DNA from: Streptomyces sp. NBC_00464
GTDB lineage: Bacteria; Actinomycetota; Actinomycetes; Streptomycetales; Streptomycetaceae
Length of the DNA: 64,000 nucleotides
Assembly (NCBI RefSeq): GCF_036013915.1
Contig: NZ_CP107899.1
Span: 2,666,001 to 2,730,000, forward strand
Reading direction: 5' to 3'
Shown: positions 16,830 to 24,533 of the stretch, piece by piece
How the letters are laid out: every line of letters begins with the position of its first letter
Numbering within the stretch: the first letter of the stretch is position 1
Translations under genes and position numbers: made by a program
The notes under the pieces: generated by a model
Seen by the model: only the letters and a program-made list of their open reading frames with translations
What the model was told of the DNA's origin: nothing
Databases searched by the model: none

Positions 16830-16844
16830 AGACGGGTCTACAGT
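16816..16844 (+). promoter_or_regulatory. Promoter of the TetR operon
   Basis: A -35 box TTGAAC (16816-16821) and a -10 box TACAGT (16839-16844) with 17 bases between them, a good vegetative-type arrangement. The first operator covers the -35, and the second lies just after the expected transcription start. Confidence 0.6.
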
Positions 16845-16859
16845 CCAGGACAACAGCAT

Positions 16860-16873
16860 TTGAACGCGTTCAA
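16860..16873. promoter_or_regulatory. Downstream TetR-type operator (O2)
   Basis: A perfect 14-base palindrome, TTGAACGCGTTCAA, 44 bases centre-to-centre from the first (about four helical turns). It sits between the transcription start and the gene start at 16887, an arrangement that would allow repression by roadblock or by paired binding. Confidence 0.75.
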
Positions 16874-16886
16874 GGGAGGGTGGGGC

Positions 16887-17324
16887 ATGGACCTCACTGT
16901 TGTCGCGTACGTCATCTATCTGCTCATCAGCGTGGCGCTCACCATCTGGGTCGCCCGCACGCTCAGCCGCAACGGCAAGGTGTTCCTCGCCGATGTGCTG
17001 CACGGGAACGAGAAGCTCGCCGACGCGGTCAACCACCTGCTGGTGGTGGGCTTCTACCTGGTCAACCTGGGGTTCGTGACGCTCTACCTGAAGAACTCCG
17101 ACGGCGTCACCGACGCCCGTCAGCTCTTCGAGGCGCTGTCGGTCAAGGTCGGTGTCGTCCTGCTCGTCCTCGGGGTCATGCACCTGGGCAACGTCTACGT
17201 ACTCAACAAGATCCGTCGCCGGGGCATGATGGAGCGCGAGCAGACCCCGCCCGTCGCACCGCAGGGCTGGGTGGGTCAGGGCCCGGGACAGGGACCGTGG
17301 GCCGCGCCCGCCCCCAGGGCGTGA
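16887..17324 (+). CDS. Small integral membrane protein of the TetR operon
   Basis: A 145-residue protein with three transmembrane helices (about 5-20, 48-68, 88-108) and a Pro/Gly/Gln-rich C-terminal tail. The sequence DLTVVAYVIYLLISVALTIW and NGKVFLADVLHGNEKLADAVNHLLVVGFYLVN are recognisable from a conserved but unnamed actinobacterial family. The ATG at 16887 has GGGAGGG upstream. It is the first gene of a three-gene operon with a DCC-type protein (10 bases downstream) and a TetR regulator. Function unknown. Confidence 0.78.
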   Translation: MDLTVVAYVIYLLISVALTIWVARTLSRNGKVFLADVLHGNEKLADAVNHLLVVGFYLVNLGFVTLYLKNSDGVTDARQLFEALSVKVGVVLLVLGVMHLGNVYVLNKIRRRGMMEREQTPPVAPQGWVGQGPGQGPWAAPAPRA

Positions 17325-17333
17325 GGGCCGGTC

Positions 17334-17783
17334 ATGACGACCCGCACCGCTGGGCGGCGGCTGTCCGTCGAACGGCTCACCGTGCTCTACGACGCACAGT
17401 GCTCGCTCTGCGTCCATCTGCGCCAGTGGCTGATGAGCCGGCGTCAGCTGGTGCCGCTCGATCTCGTACCGGCCGACTCCGCCGAGGCGCACCGCCGCTT
17501 TCCCGGCCTGGACCACTCCGGGACGCTGGAGGAGATCACGGTGATCGGTGACCGGGGGCAGATCTACCGCGGGACCTCCGCCTGGGTCGTCTGCCTCTGG
17601 GCGCTGGACGGGTACCGGCCGACGGCCCACTGGCTGACCACCCCGGCCGGCCGGCCGTTCGCCCGCGCGACCGTCCTCGCCGCCGCCAGGTACCGCTCCC
17701 TGACGGCCGAGCCGTGCCGGGCGGACGGCGGTGGCGGGGCGGGCGGCGAGTGCCGGGTGCTGGGCCCCGGCCCGGGAACGTAG
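17334..17783 (+). CDS. DCC-family (DUF393) thiol oxidoreductase-like protein
   Basis: A 149-residue protein with the DUF393 signature: LTVLYDAQCSLCVHLRQWL (a DxxCxxC motif at the end of the first strand), a middle segment LVPLDLVPADSAEAHRRFPG, and VIGDRGQIYRGTSAWVVCLWAL. DCC proteins are predicted to act as small thiol-disulfide oxidoreductases with a thioredoxin-like fold; substrates are generally unknown. It starts 10 bases after the membrane protein, with which it may form a membrane redox pair (inference). The C-terminus is Gly-rich and adds a third and fourth Cys of unclear meaning. Confidence 0.82.
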   Translation: MTTRTAGRRLSVERLTVLYDAQCSLCVHLRQWLMSRRQLVPLDLVPADSAEAHRRFPGLDHSGTLEEITVIGDRGQIYRGTSAWVVCLWALDGYRPTAHWLTTPAGRPFARATVLAAARYRSLTAEPCRADGGGGAGGECRVLGPGPGT

Positions 17784-17806
17784 CCGGTCCGGATACCCTC
17801 GGAACC

Positions 17807-18523
17807 GTGGTGAAGGAAGAGAAGGACGTGAAGGAAGTCAAGGCTCCCAAGAGCGAGCAGACCCGCACGCTCATCCTCGAAACCGCGCTCCGGCTCTTCG
17901 CCGAACGCGGCTACGACAAGACGACGATGCGGGCCATCGCCCAGGAGGCCGGCGTCTCCGTAGGGAACGCGTACTACTACTTCTCGTCCAAGGAACATCT
18001 CGTCCAGGGTTTCTACGACCGGATCGCCGCCGAGCACGAAGTGGCGGTCCAGTCGGTCCTGAACGGCGACAAGGACCTCGCGGCACGCATCCGCGGGGTC
18101 CTGCTCTGCTGGCTGGACGTGGCGGAGCCGTACCACCGCTTCGCCGCCCAGTTCTTCAAGAACGCCGCCGACCCCGAAAGCCCGCTCAGCCCCTTCTCGC
18201 AGGACTCGGTCTCCGCGCGCGAGGCGGCGATCTCCATCCACGAGCGCTGCCTGGCGGGCTCCGGGACCAAGGTCGACCCCGAACTGGCCGATCTGCTGCC
18301 CCAGCTGATGTGGCTGAACCAGATGGGCCTGGTGCTGTACTGGGTCTACGACCGGACGGACGACGCCGAACGCAGCCGCCGCCTCGTCGAGCGCACCGCC
18401 CCGATCGTCGCGCGGGCCATCGCCCTGTCCCGGTTCCGGGTGCTGCGGCCGCTCGTGCGCCAGGTCCACGAGGTGCTGGAGGAGTTCCTGCCCGGAGTCG
18501 CTGGCCGGGCGGCGGCCAAGTAG
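17807..18523 (+). CDS. TetR-family autoregulator
   Basis: A 238-residue regulator. After a charged leader (VKEEKDVKEVKAPKSEQTR) the TetR helix-turn-helix is clear: LILETALRLFAERGYDKTTM and IAQEAGVSVGNAYYYFSSKEHL, with a ligand-binding helical domain to the end. I took the GTG at 17807; GTGs at 17810 and 17828 are equally readable, the last preceded by a purine-rich tract. It is the last gene of the operon controlled by the paired TTGAAC palindromes, so negative autoregulation is the most economical model. The effector is unknown. A perfect 22-base terminator stem follows. Confidence 0.88.
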   Translation: MVKEEKDVKEVKAPKSEQTRTLILETALRLFAERGYDKTTMRAIAQEAGVSVGNAYYYFSSKEHLVQGFYDRIAAEHEVAVQSVLNGDKDLAARIRGVLLCWLDVAEPYHRFAAQFFKNAADPESPLSPFSQDSVSAREAAISIHERCLAGSGTKVDPELADLLPQLMWLNQMGLVLYWVYDRTDDAERSRRLVERTAPIVARAIALSRFRVLRPLVRQVHEVLEEFLPGVAGRAAAK

Positions 18524-18558
18524 CAGCGGCGACGCGAACGGCCGCACAGCGACGGAAA

Positions 18559-18607
18559 CGGCCGAGCGGCCGTCCCGGGACCGGATCCCGGGACGGCCGC
18601 TCGGCCG
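18559..18607. terminator. Bidirectional terminator between tetR and the peptide-binding gene
   Basis: A perfect 22-base inverted repeat (18559-18580 with 18586-18607) around a five-base loop, outer arms CGGCCGAGCGGCC/GGCCGCTCGGCCG. It lies between convergent genes 36 and 22 bases away and can serve both. Confidence 0.9.
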
Positions 18608-18628
18608 CTGTCGTGCAGTGCTGCCGGA

Positions 18629-20182
18629 TCAGATCCAGCCCAGTTCCCACAGCCGCCAGATGCCGGTGCCGTCGGAGAGGTACTGCGATCCGGCGACGTC
18701 GGGCTTGGCGACGACGTAGTCCTTCTTCTGCCACAGCGGCACGAGCGGCACGTCCTCGCCGACCAGCTTCTGGAGCTTCTTGAAGTCGGCCGAGGTGCGG
18801 CTGCGGTCGCTGAACTGCAGCGTGTCGCTGATCAGCTGGTCCATCTTCTTGCTGGTGTAGCCGTTGTGAAGGCTGCTGTCGCGGCCGACGAGCGGCTGGC
18901 TGAAGGTGTCGGGGTCCGGGTAGTCCGGGAGCCAGCCGACGGTGTACATGTCGTACTTGCCGGCTGCGTAACCCTTCTGGAAGGCCGTCCACTCCACGGG
19001 CTTCACGGTGACCTTGAACAGCCCGTCCGCCTCCAGCTGGCGGCGGATCTCCGCCGTCTCCTTCGTGTACGCGTCGTCGTCGCGGTAGGCGAAGGTCACG
19101 TGCAGCGGGAGCTGCACACCGGCCTCCTGCATCAGCTGCCGGGCGCGCTTCGAGTCCGGCGCCGGGTACTGGTCGAAGAACGGGGTGCTGTGCCCGATGT
19201 AGCCCTGCGGGATCAGCGAGTAGAGCGGTTCGACGGTGCTCTTGTAGACGTCGCTCACCAACGGCGCGCGGTCGATGATCGCGGCGATGGCCTGGCGGAC
19301 CTTCTTGTCGGCGAGCGGGGCGCCCGCGCGGACGTTGAAGACCAGGTTGCGGATCTCGGCGCTGTCGGCTTCCGTCACGCGCTGGTTGACGTCGGCGGTG
19401 TCCAGCTCGGCCAGCGTGGACGGCGGGAGCTGACGGTGCGTGACATCGACCTGACCGGACTTCCAGGCCGCCAGGAGATCGTCCGACTGCTTGTAGTAGC
19501 GCACGGTGACCGGACCGCCGGTGCTCTTCAGTGCGCCCTTGTACTTCGAGTTCGGTACGAGTTCCGCGGAGACGCCCGGCTCGTACGACTTCAGTACGTA
19601 CGGCCCGGAGCCGGTGACCTTGTTGTCGGTCTGCAGCTTGTGCTCCGAGTAGGAGTCCTTCTCGACGATCGAACCCGCACCGGTGGCGAGCTTCTGCGGG
19701 AAGGTCGCGTCACGCGCCGAGAGATTGAAGGTGATGGTCCGGCCCTCGGCCACCACGTTCTTCAGACTGGGGAAGAGAACCGAGGGACCGACGTCCGTCT
19801 TGATCTCCATCATCCGGTCGAAGGAGTACTTGACGTCCTCGGCGGTGATCTCCTTGCCGTCGGAGAAGGTCAGGTCGTCCCGGAGCTTGCACTGGTACGT
19901 CTGCAGCTTCCCGCCGATGAAACCGCAGCTCTCGGCGGCGTCCGGCTCGGGGACGATCGCCCCGGACTTGAACGTCATGAGCGACTGGTAGACGTTGCTG
20001 TACATCGCCCACGAACCCGCGTCGTACGCGCCCGCCGGGTCCAGCGAGGTCACCTCGTCGGTTGTGCCGACCGTGACCGGATCACTCTTCCCCTCATCCG
20101 AGGGAAGCAACTGCCAGGCGACGACGCCTGCGATGACCAATACCGCGAGAATCGCGAGAATCCGTAGCCGGATCGACCGCAT
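18629..20182 (-). CDS. Orphan peptide-type ABC substrate-binding protein, membrane-anchored
   Basis: A 517-residue family-5 solute-binding protein (oligopeptide/dipeptide/nickel class). Family marks are VTVGTTDEVTSLDPAGAYD, DLTFSDGKEITAEDVKYSFDRMM, TGSGPYVLKSY and YTVGWLPDYPDPDTF. The N-terminus is a short basic stretch plus one hydrophobic helix (ILAILAVLVIAGVVAW) without the lipobox Cys that most Gram-positive binding proteins use, so it may stay tethered by an uncleaved helix. No permease or ATPase genes are nearby. The ATG has GGGAGAG eight bases upstream; a longer frame is unlikely. The ligand is not determinable from sequence. Confidence 0.88.
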   Translation of the reverse strand: MRSIRLRILAILAVLVIAGVVAWQLLPSDEGKSDPVTVGTTDEVTSLDPAGAYDAGSWAMYSNVYQSLMTFKSGAIVPEPDAAESCGFIGGKLQTYQCKLRDDLTFSDGKEITAEDVKYSFDRMMEIKTDVGPSVLFPSLKNVVAEGRTITFNLSARDATFPQKLATGAGSIVEKDSYSEHKLQTDNKVTGSGPYVLKSYEPGVSAELVPNSKYKGALKSTGGPVTVRYYKQSDDLLAAWKSGQVDVTHRQLPPSTLAELDTADVNQRVTEADSAEIRNLVFNVRAGAPLADKKVRQAIAAIIDRAPLVSDVYKSTVEPLYSLIPQGYIGHSTPFFDQYPAPDSKRARQLMQEAGVQLPLHVTFAYRDDDAYTKETAEIRRQLEADGLFKVTVKPVEWTAFQKGYAAGKYDMYTVGWLPDYPDPDTFSQPLVGRDSSLHNGYTSKKMDQLISDTLQFSDRSRTSADFKKLQKLVGEDVPLVPLWQKKDYVVAKPDVAGSQYLSDGTGIWRLWELGWI

Positions 20183-20420
20183 TGCCGTGCTCTCCCTTAA
20201 CAGCCCCACCTCGGTGTCGCGCTCAGATACGCAGATCACCGCACGTTCGCGCTCAGCCAAGCACACGATTTTCACATCTGGAAGAGGAAATCAGAGGCTC
20301 ATAGGCTTTTGTTCGTTAGTTGAAACCTTGGGCCGATAGGCCGAATACAGAGGGTTCATCACCGGTCACCCGAACGAGCCTTTCGGAGGTGTTCGACGGG
20401 GATTGTGACGGGCGAGGTGA

Positions 20421-21713
20421 TTACGCCCGGCGGGACGCGAGCTCGACGACGGTGATGTCGGAGGGCGCACCGACGCGCACGGGCGGGCCCCAGGCGCCGG
20501 CGCCGCGTGTGACGTACAGCTGGGTGTCGCCGTAGCGTTCGAGCCCGGCGACCGTGGGATTGGACAGTTCCGCGATGTAGTTGCCCGGCCAGAGCTGGCC
20601 GCCGTGGGTGTGCCCGGAGAGCTGGAGGTCCACGCCGTGCTCGACGGCCTCGTCGATGACGACGGGCTGGTGGGCCATGAGGACGGCGGCGCGGTGACGG
20701 TCCCGGTCGCCGAGGGCCCGGCCGAAATCGGGGCCCTGCCCTTCACTCTCGCCCGCGATGTCGTTGACCCCGGCAAGATCGAATCCGTCGATCTCGACGC
20801 GGGCGTTCTCCAGCGGGTGCAGGCCCAATTCCCGTACGTGATCGACCCATTCGGCGGCCCCCGAGTAGTACTCGTGATTGCCGGTGACGAAGAACGCGCC
20901 GTGCCGGGAGCGGAGCCGGGCGAGCGGTTCGGCGGCCCGGCCGAGATCGGCTACCGATCCGTCGACCAGGTCCCCGACGACCGCGATCAGGTCGGGCTGG
21001 GTCCGGTTGACCGTGTCGACGATCCGCTGGGTGTGGGCGCGGCCCAGGACCGGGCCCAGGTGGATGTCGCTGACGACGGCGATCCGGAAGCCGTGGGCGG
21101 ACCGCGGCAGCCTGGCCAGCGGGACGGTGACGCGCTTGACGCGGGGGCCGCGCAGCACTCCGTAGGCGCCGTAGCCGGTCGTGCCGAGCCCGGCGACGGC
21201 GGCGGCGCCCCCGACGGCCCGCGCGACGAAGAGACGGCGCGAGGGGGCGGCGGGGTCGGCGGGGATGGCCGCGAGGGCTGCGGGGGTCGGCGGGGCTGCG
21301 GTCGTGAGGGCGGACGCGTGTGCGGCGGGGGCCGGTTCGGCGGGCACGGCCTCCGGCTCCCGGGCCACCCCCTCCGGGGATGCGGCGGCCCGACGGGCGA
21401 GCAGCCGTCGCAGCAGCGGCCTTGCCGGCTCCCCGGCCAGCAGGGCGAGCGTCAGATAGAGCAGGGCCGCCAGCCAGAGATAGCCGGGCCAGGCCAGCAC
21501 CTGCTGAAGCCGGAAGGGTGCCCCCGTACGCCCCGAGACCAGGGCGCCGACGCTCAGCAACGGCAGGACGTACGCCGCCACCGTGCCGGCCCGGCGCAGG
21601 GGGCTGCCGGCTTTCGTCGTGTCACCGACGAAGCGGCGCCACACATAGCGGTGCACGGCGGCCAGCAGCGCGAGCACCGCGACCGCCACCAGAGCGAACC
21701 CCATGACCGCCAC
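20421..21713 (-). CDS. Membrane-anchored metallophosphoesterase
   Basis: A 430-residue protein. The first 105 residues hold three to four transmembrane helices, followed by an Ala/Pro-rich linker and another hydrophobic stretch with twin Arg (SRRLFVARAVGGAAAVAGLG). The catalytic calcineurin-like domain has every metal-binding motif: VVSDIHLG, VVGDLVDGS, FVTGNHEYY, LMAHQP and LSGHTHGGQLWPG. It is close to the YaeI/YkuE class thought to act on lipid-linked or cell-surface phosphates. The GTG at 21713 is preferred, because GGGGGAG lies about five bases ahead, whereas the GTG six bases earlier abuts that site. Confidence 0.88.
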   Translation of the reverse strand: MAVMGFALVAVAVLALLAAVHRYVWRRFVGDTTKAGSPLRRAGTVAAYVLPLLSVGALVSGRTGAPFRLQQVLAWPGYLWLAALLYLTLALLAGEPARPLLRRLLARRAAASPEGVAREPEAVPAEPAPAAHASALTTAAPPTPAALAAIPADPAAPSRRLFVARAVGGAAAVAGLGTTGYGAYGVLRGPRVKRVTVPLARLPRSAHGFRIAVVSDIHLGPVLGRAHTQRIVDTVNRTQPDLIAVVGDLVDGSVADLGRAAEPLARLRSRHGAFFVTGNHEYYSGAAEWVDHVRELGLHPLENARVEIDGFDLAGVNDIAGESEGQGPDFGRALGDRDRHRAAVLMAHQPVVIDEAVEHGVDLQLSGHTHGGQLWPGNYIAELSNPTVAGLERYGDTQLYVTRGAGAWGPPVRVGAPSDITVVELASRRA

Positions 21714-21778
21714 GCACACTCCCCCGACTCGTTCGTCCGCAATTGCCCCGCTTCCGGCCGCGGCCGGAAGTGGACGTG

Positions 21779-22024
21779 CTACGCGCCTTGCCTGCGCAGG
21801 GCCCTGACGCCGCGGAACCCGATCACTCCCACTGCCGTCCCCAGGAGAAAGGACGTGATGGCGAGCAGCAGATGCACCCAGAAGTAGGCAGTCGGGTCAC
21901 CCGCGTCGTCGAAGGCGAGACCACTGCCGTCTTTCCATAGGTTTTTTACGAAAGTGACCCAAATGAACCAACTCCACACCCCGAAAGCGAGCAGGAACCA
22001 GGAGACGGGGCGGCTGAGCTTCAT
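21779..22024 (-). CDS. SCO4848-type small membrane protein
   Basis: An 81-residue protein with two transmembrane helices: KLSRPVSWFLLAFGVWSWFI at the start and FWVHLLLAITSFLLGTAVGVIGFRG near the end, joined by a short loop (KNLWKDGSGLAFDDAGDPTAY). It matches from memory the short conserved family next to the D-Ala-D-Ala carboxypeptidase gene in streptomycetes. The ATG at 22024 gives the usual length. It is divergent from the carboxypeptidase, sharing a 120-base promoter region. Function unknown. Confidence 0.75.
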   Translation of the reverse strand: MKLSRPVSWFLLAFGVWSWFIWVTFVKNLWKDGSGLAFDDAGDPTAYFWVHLLLAITSFLLGTAVGVIGFRGVRALRRQGA

Positions 22025-22145
22025 GGAATCAGTATCTCCGCCCCCCTCCGGCCGCTCCGCCCGGGGTGGGCTGTCCCGGCGGTACGCACGGCGGGTCATA
22101 CCTCCGGTATCCATATTCAGATCAACTGCATGTACGTTTTCGACC

Positions 22146-23426
22146 GTGCCAGCTCTCAAGAAGGCCGCGCTGTCGGTCACCTCTGCCGCTTTGCTGTCCG
22201 TTTTCCTCGTGAGTCCCGCGTCGGCGACCAGTCAGGACACCGCGGACGACGAGCCGAAGCCGCCCACCGGCATGTCGCAGGTCGGTGGCGCGCAGCTCGG
22301 CCGGAGCGGGACCCAGGTCAATCTCGGCGCCGGTGCTCCGGTCCTGCCGAAGGATCTGACCGGCAGGTCCTGGATGGTCTCGGACGCGGAGACCGGCGAC
22401 ATCCTCGCCTCCCACAATCCGCACTGGCGGCTGCCTCCGGCCTCCACGCTGAAGATGCTCTTCGCCGACACGGTGATGCAGGCGCCGACGCTCCAGCCGA
22501 AGACCCGTGAGTACACGGTGAAGGACGAGGACCTCGCCGGTATGGGTGAGGGCAGCAGCCTGGTCGGGGTGAAGGAGGACCTCAGCTACACGGTGCACGA
22601 CCTGTGGCTCGGGGTCTTCCTGCGTTCGGGCAACGACGCGGTGCATGTGCTGGCCTCGATGTACGGGGGCGTCCCCAAGACCGTCACCGACATGCAGACG
22701 CACGCGGTGGAGCTCCAGGCCCTGGACACCACGGTGGTGTCGCCCGACGGGTACGACGCGCCCAAACAGGTCTCCAGCGCGTACGACCTCACGCTGTTCG
22801 CCCGCAGCGGGCTCCAGAAGGCGGACTTCCGCGAGTACTGCGCGACCGCCACGGCGCAGTTCCCCGGTGAGCAGAAGAAGGGCAAGAAGCGCGAGAGCTT
22901 CGGCATCCAGAACACCAACCGGCTGCTCACGGGGGCCGACGGCGTCACCGCGTACAAGGGCATCGCGGGTGTCAAGAACGGCTACACGACGCACGCCGGG
23001 AACACCTTCACCGGCGTCGCCGAGCGCAACGGCAAGGTGCTGCTCGTCACCGTCATGCACCCGTCGTCCAGTGAGACGCACGCCGTCTACAAGGAAGCGG
23101 CGAGCCTGCTCGACTGGGGCTTCGCCGCCAGTGGCAAGGTCACCCCGGTCGGCGAACTCGTTCCGCCGAAGTCCGCCGAGACCGGGACGGATACGGGGAC
23201 GGGTACCGGCACGGGCAAGGGCGCCCAGGCCGACAAGCCGGCCGCGAACAAGGGCGGGAACGGCCCCCAGACGACGAAGGCCGCCGCGGCCACCGACCGC
23301 ACGAGCGGGGTCGGGATCGCCCTGGGCATCGTCGGCGGTGTCCTGGTGCTGGTGGCCGGGGCGGCGTTCCTGGTCAACCGGCGCTGGCCGCTGCCGGACC
23401 TGGTGCGCCGCCGTCCCCGCCGCTGA
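22146..23426 (+). CDS. D-alanyl-D-alanine carboxypeptidase (penicillin-binding protein)
   Basis: A 426-residue serine peptidase of the DacA/S11 class that trims the terminal D-Ala from peptidoglycan stem peptides. A Sec signal (PALKKAALSVTSAALLSVFL to ASA) leads to the catalytic domain. The three active-site motifs are visible: SxxK as STLK, SxN as SGN (LRSGNDAVH), and a KTG-box equivalent reading KNG (GVKNGYTT). A Thr/Gly/Lys-rich linker precedes a C-terminal membrane helix (IALGIVGGVLVLVAGAAFLV) and a basic tail, so it is membrane-anchored. The start is GTG with no ribosome site; a -10-like TACGTT ends eight bases ahead, compatible with leaderless translation. The 3' end overlaps the convergent YihY gene by 53 bases. 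Confidence 0.9.
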   Translation: MPALKKAALSVTSAALLSVFLVSPASATSQDTADDEPKPPTGMSQVGGAQLGRSGTQVNLGAGAPVLPKDLTGRSWMVSDAETGDILASHNPHWRLPPASTLKMLFADTVMQAPTLQPKTREYTVKDEDLAGMGEGSSLVGVKEDLSYTVHDLWLGVFLRSGNDAVHVLASMYGGVPKTVTDMQTHAVELQALDTTVVSPDGYDAPKQVSSAYDLTLFARSGLQKADFREYCATATAQFPGEQKKGKKRESFGIQNTNRLLTGADGVTAYKGIAGVKNGYTTHAGNTFTGVAERNGKVLLVTVMHPSSSETHAVYKEAASLLDWGFAASGKVTPVGELVPPKSAETGTDTGTGTGTGKGAQADKPAANKGGNGPQTTKAAAATDRTSGVGIALGIVGGVLVLVAGAAFLVNRRWPLPDLVRRRPRR

Positions 23427-24393
23427 GGGTGCTGCCACCGGCCTTTCCGCCGCTGAGGGTGCTGCCACCGGCCTTTGCGTCGGCTTTCCCGTCCGCGTCG
23501 GACACGGAGTCCGCCTCCGCGTCCGACGCCGGTCCGGCCTCGCCCTTGCTCGGTGTCGCCGTCCAGGCGGCGCAGAACAGCAGCAGTTTCGCGGTGAAGT
23601 TGATCCACAGCAGGAGTGCGATCGGTACGCCGAAGGCGCCGTACATGCTCTTGGAGGCGACGCCCTGCATATAGCTGCCGAGCAGCAGCTTGAGCAGTTC
23701 GAAGCCGACCGCGCCGATCAGTCCGGCGACCAGAAGCCGGCGCCGCGGCGGTTCGACACCGGGCAGCAGGGTCAGCAGATAGAGCAGCAGCAGGAAGTCG
23801 GCGATCACCGCCACCGCCAGGGCCGCGATCCGCAGCAGCACGCCGCCCGCGCCGTCCTGCGGGATGTTGATCAGATCGGCGACCCGCCCGACGGCCACGG
23901 AACCCACCGAGGAGATCGCCAGGGTCGCCAGGGCCGCCCCGCCGAGCCCGAACAGCACCCCGGCGTCCTTGAGTTTGCGGATGACCGGGTTGCCCTGGTC
24001 CAGGTCGTCCCTCTCCCAGACGGCACGCAGACAGTCCCGCATCGAGCCGATCCAGCCGATGCCGGTGAAGAGCAGCAGCGCACCGGCCACCAGCCCGACC
24101 GTCCCCGCGTGGGCGACCAGATTGTCGATGCCGAGCTGATCGGAGATGCCGGGCACCTGCTCGGCGACCTTGTCCTCGATCTTGTCCAGCTGCTGGTCCG
24201 AGAGCAGCGCCGCACCGATCGCCGCGGCGACCGCGATCAGCGGGAAGAGCGCCAGGAAGCTGATGAACGTGATCGCCGCGGCGAGCCTGGCCCAGTGGAC
24301 CCGCTCCAGCGTTTCGTAACTGCGCCAGAGATGCGTCTCCATCAGCCAGGAGACGAGCGGCCCGATGACGGGGAGTTTTTTCAGCCAGTCCAT
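23374..24393 (-). CDS. YihY/BrkB-family membrane protein
   Basis: A 339-residue protein with about six transmembrane helices. Family marks are TLERVHWARLAAAITFISFLALFPL near the start, SMRDCLRAVWERDD, and a central FLLLLYLLTLLPGVEPPRRRLLVAGLIGAVGFELLKLL. The C-terminal 60 residues are a disordered tail with a 10-residue unit KAGGSTLSGG present twice, created by a 30-base DNA duplication. The family was once called RNase BN, which is now considered wrong; roles in envelope transport have been suggested. It converges on the carboxypeptidase gene and overlaps its coding end. Confidence 0.85.
   Translation of the reverse strand: MDWLKKLPVIGPLVSWLMETHLWRSYETLERVHWARLAAAITFISFLALFPLIAVAAAIGAALLSDQQLDKIEDKVAEQVPGISDQLGIDNLVAHAGTVGLVAGALLLFTGIGWIGSMRDCLRAVWERDDLDQGNPVIRKLKDAGVLFGLGGAALATLAISSVGSVAVGRVADLINIPQDGAGGVLLRIAALAVAVIADFLLLLYLLTLLPGVEPPRRRLLVAGLIGAVGFELLKLLLGSYMQGVASKSMYGAFGVPIALLLWINFTAKLLLFCAAWTATPSKGEAGPASDAEADSVSDADGKADAKAGGSTLSGGKAGGSTLSGGDGGAPGPAAASAG
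23417..23476. repeat. 30-base perfect tandem duplication across two gene ends
   Basis: Two identical 30-base copies, 23417-23446 and 23447-23476, each beginning CCGCCGCTGAGGG. The first copy contains the stop codon of the carboxypeptidase gene. On the other strand both copies lie in the YihY reading frame and give a duplicated 10-residue unit. Confidence 0.9.
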
Positions 24394-24533
24394 GTCGTAC
24401 GCCTACCCTCCCGGACGCCGAAATCAGGCCTCCCGTCCGCAGCGTAGAAGATGACACCTCTCCAATCACCCATTTCGGTGAGTGTTGTAACAAATCCCTC
24501 AAAGGTGTTTTCTCGGGCGATACGGTCACCCTC

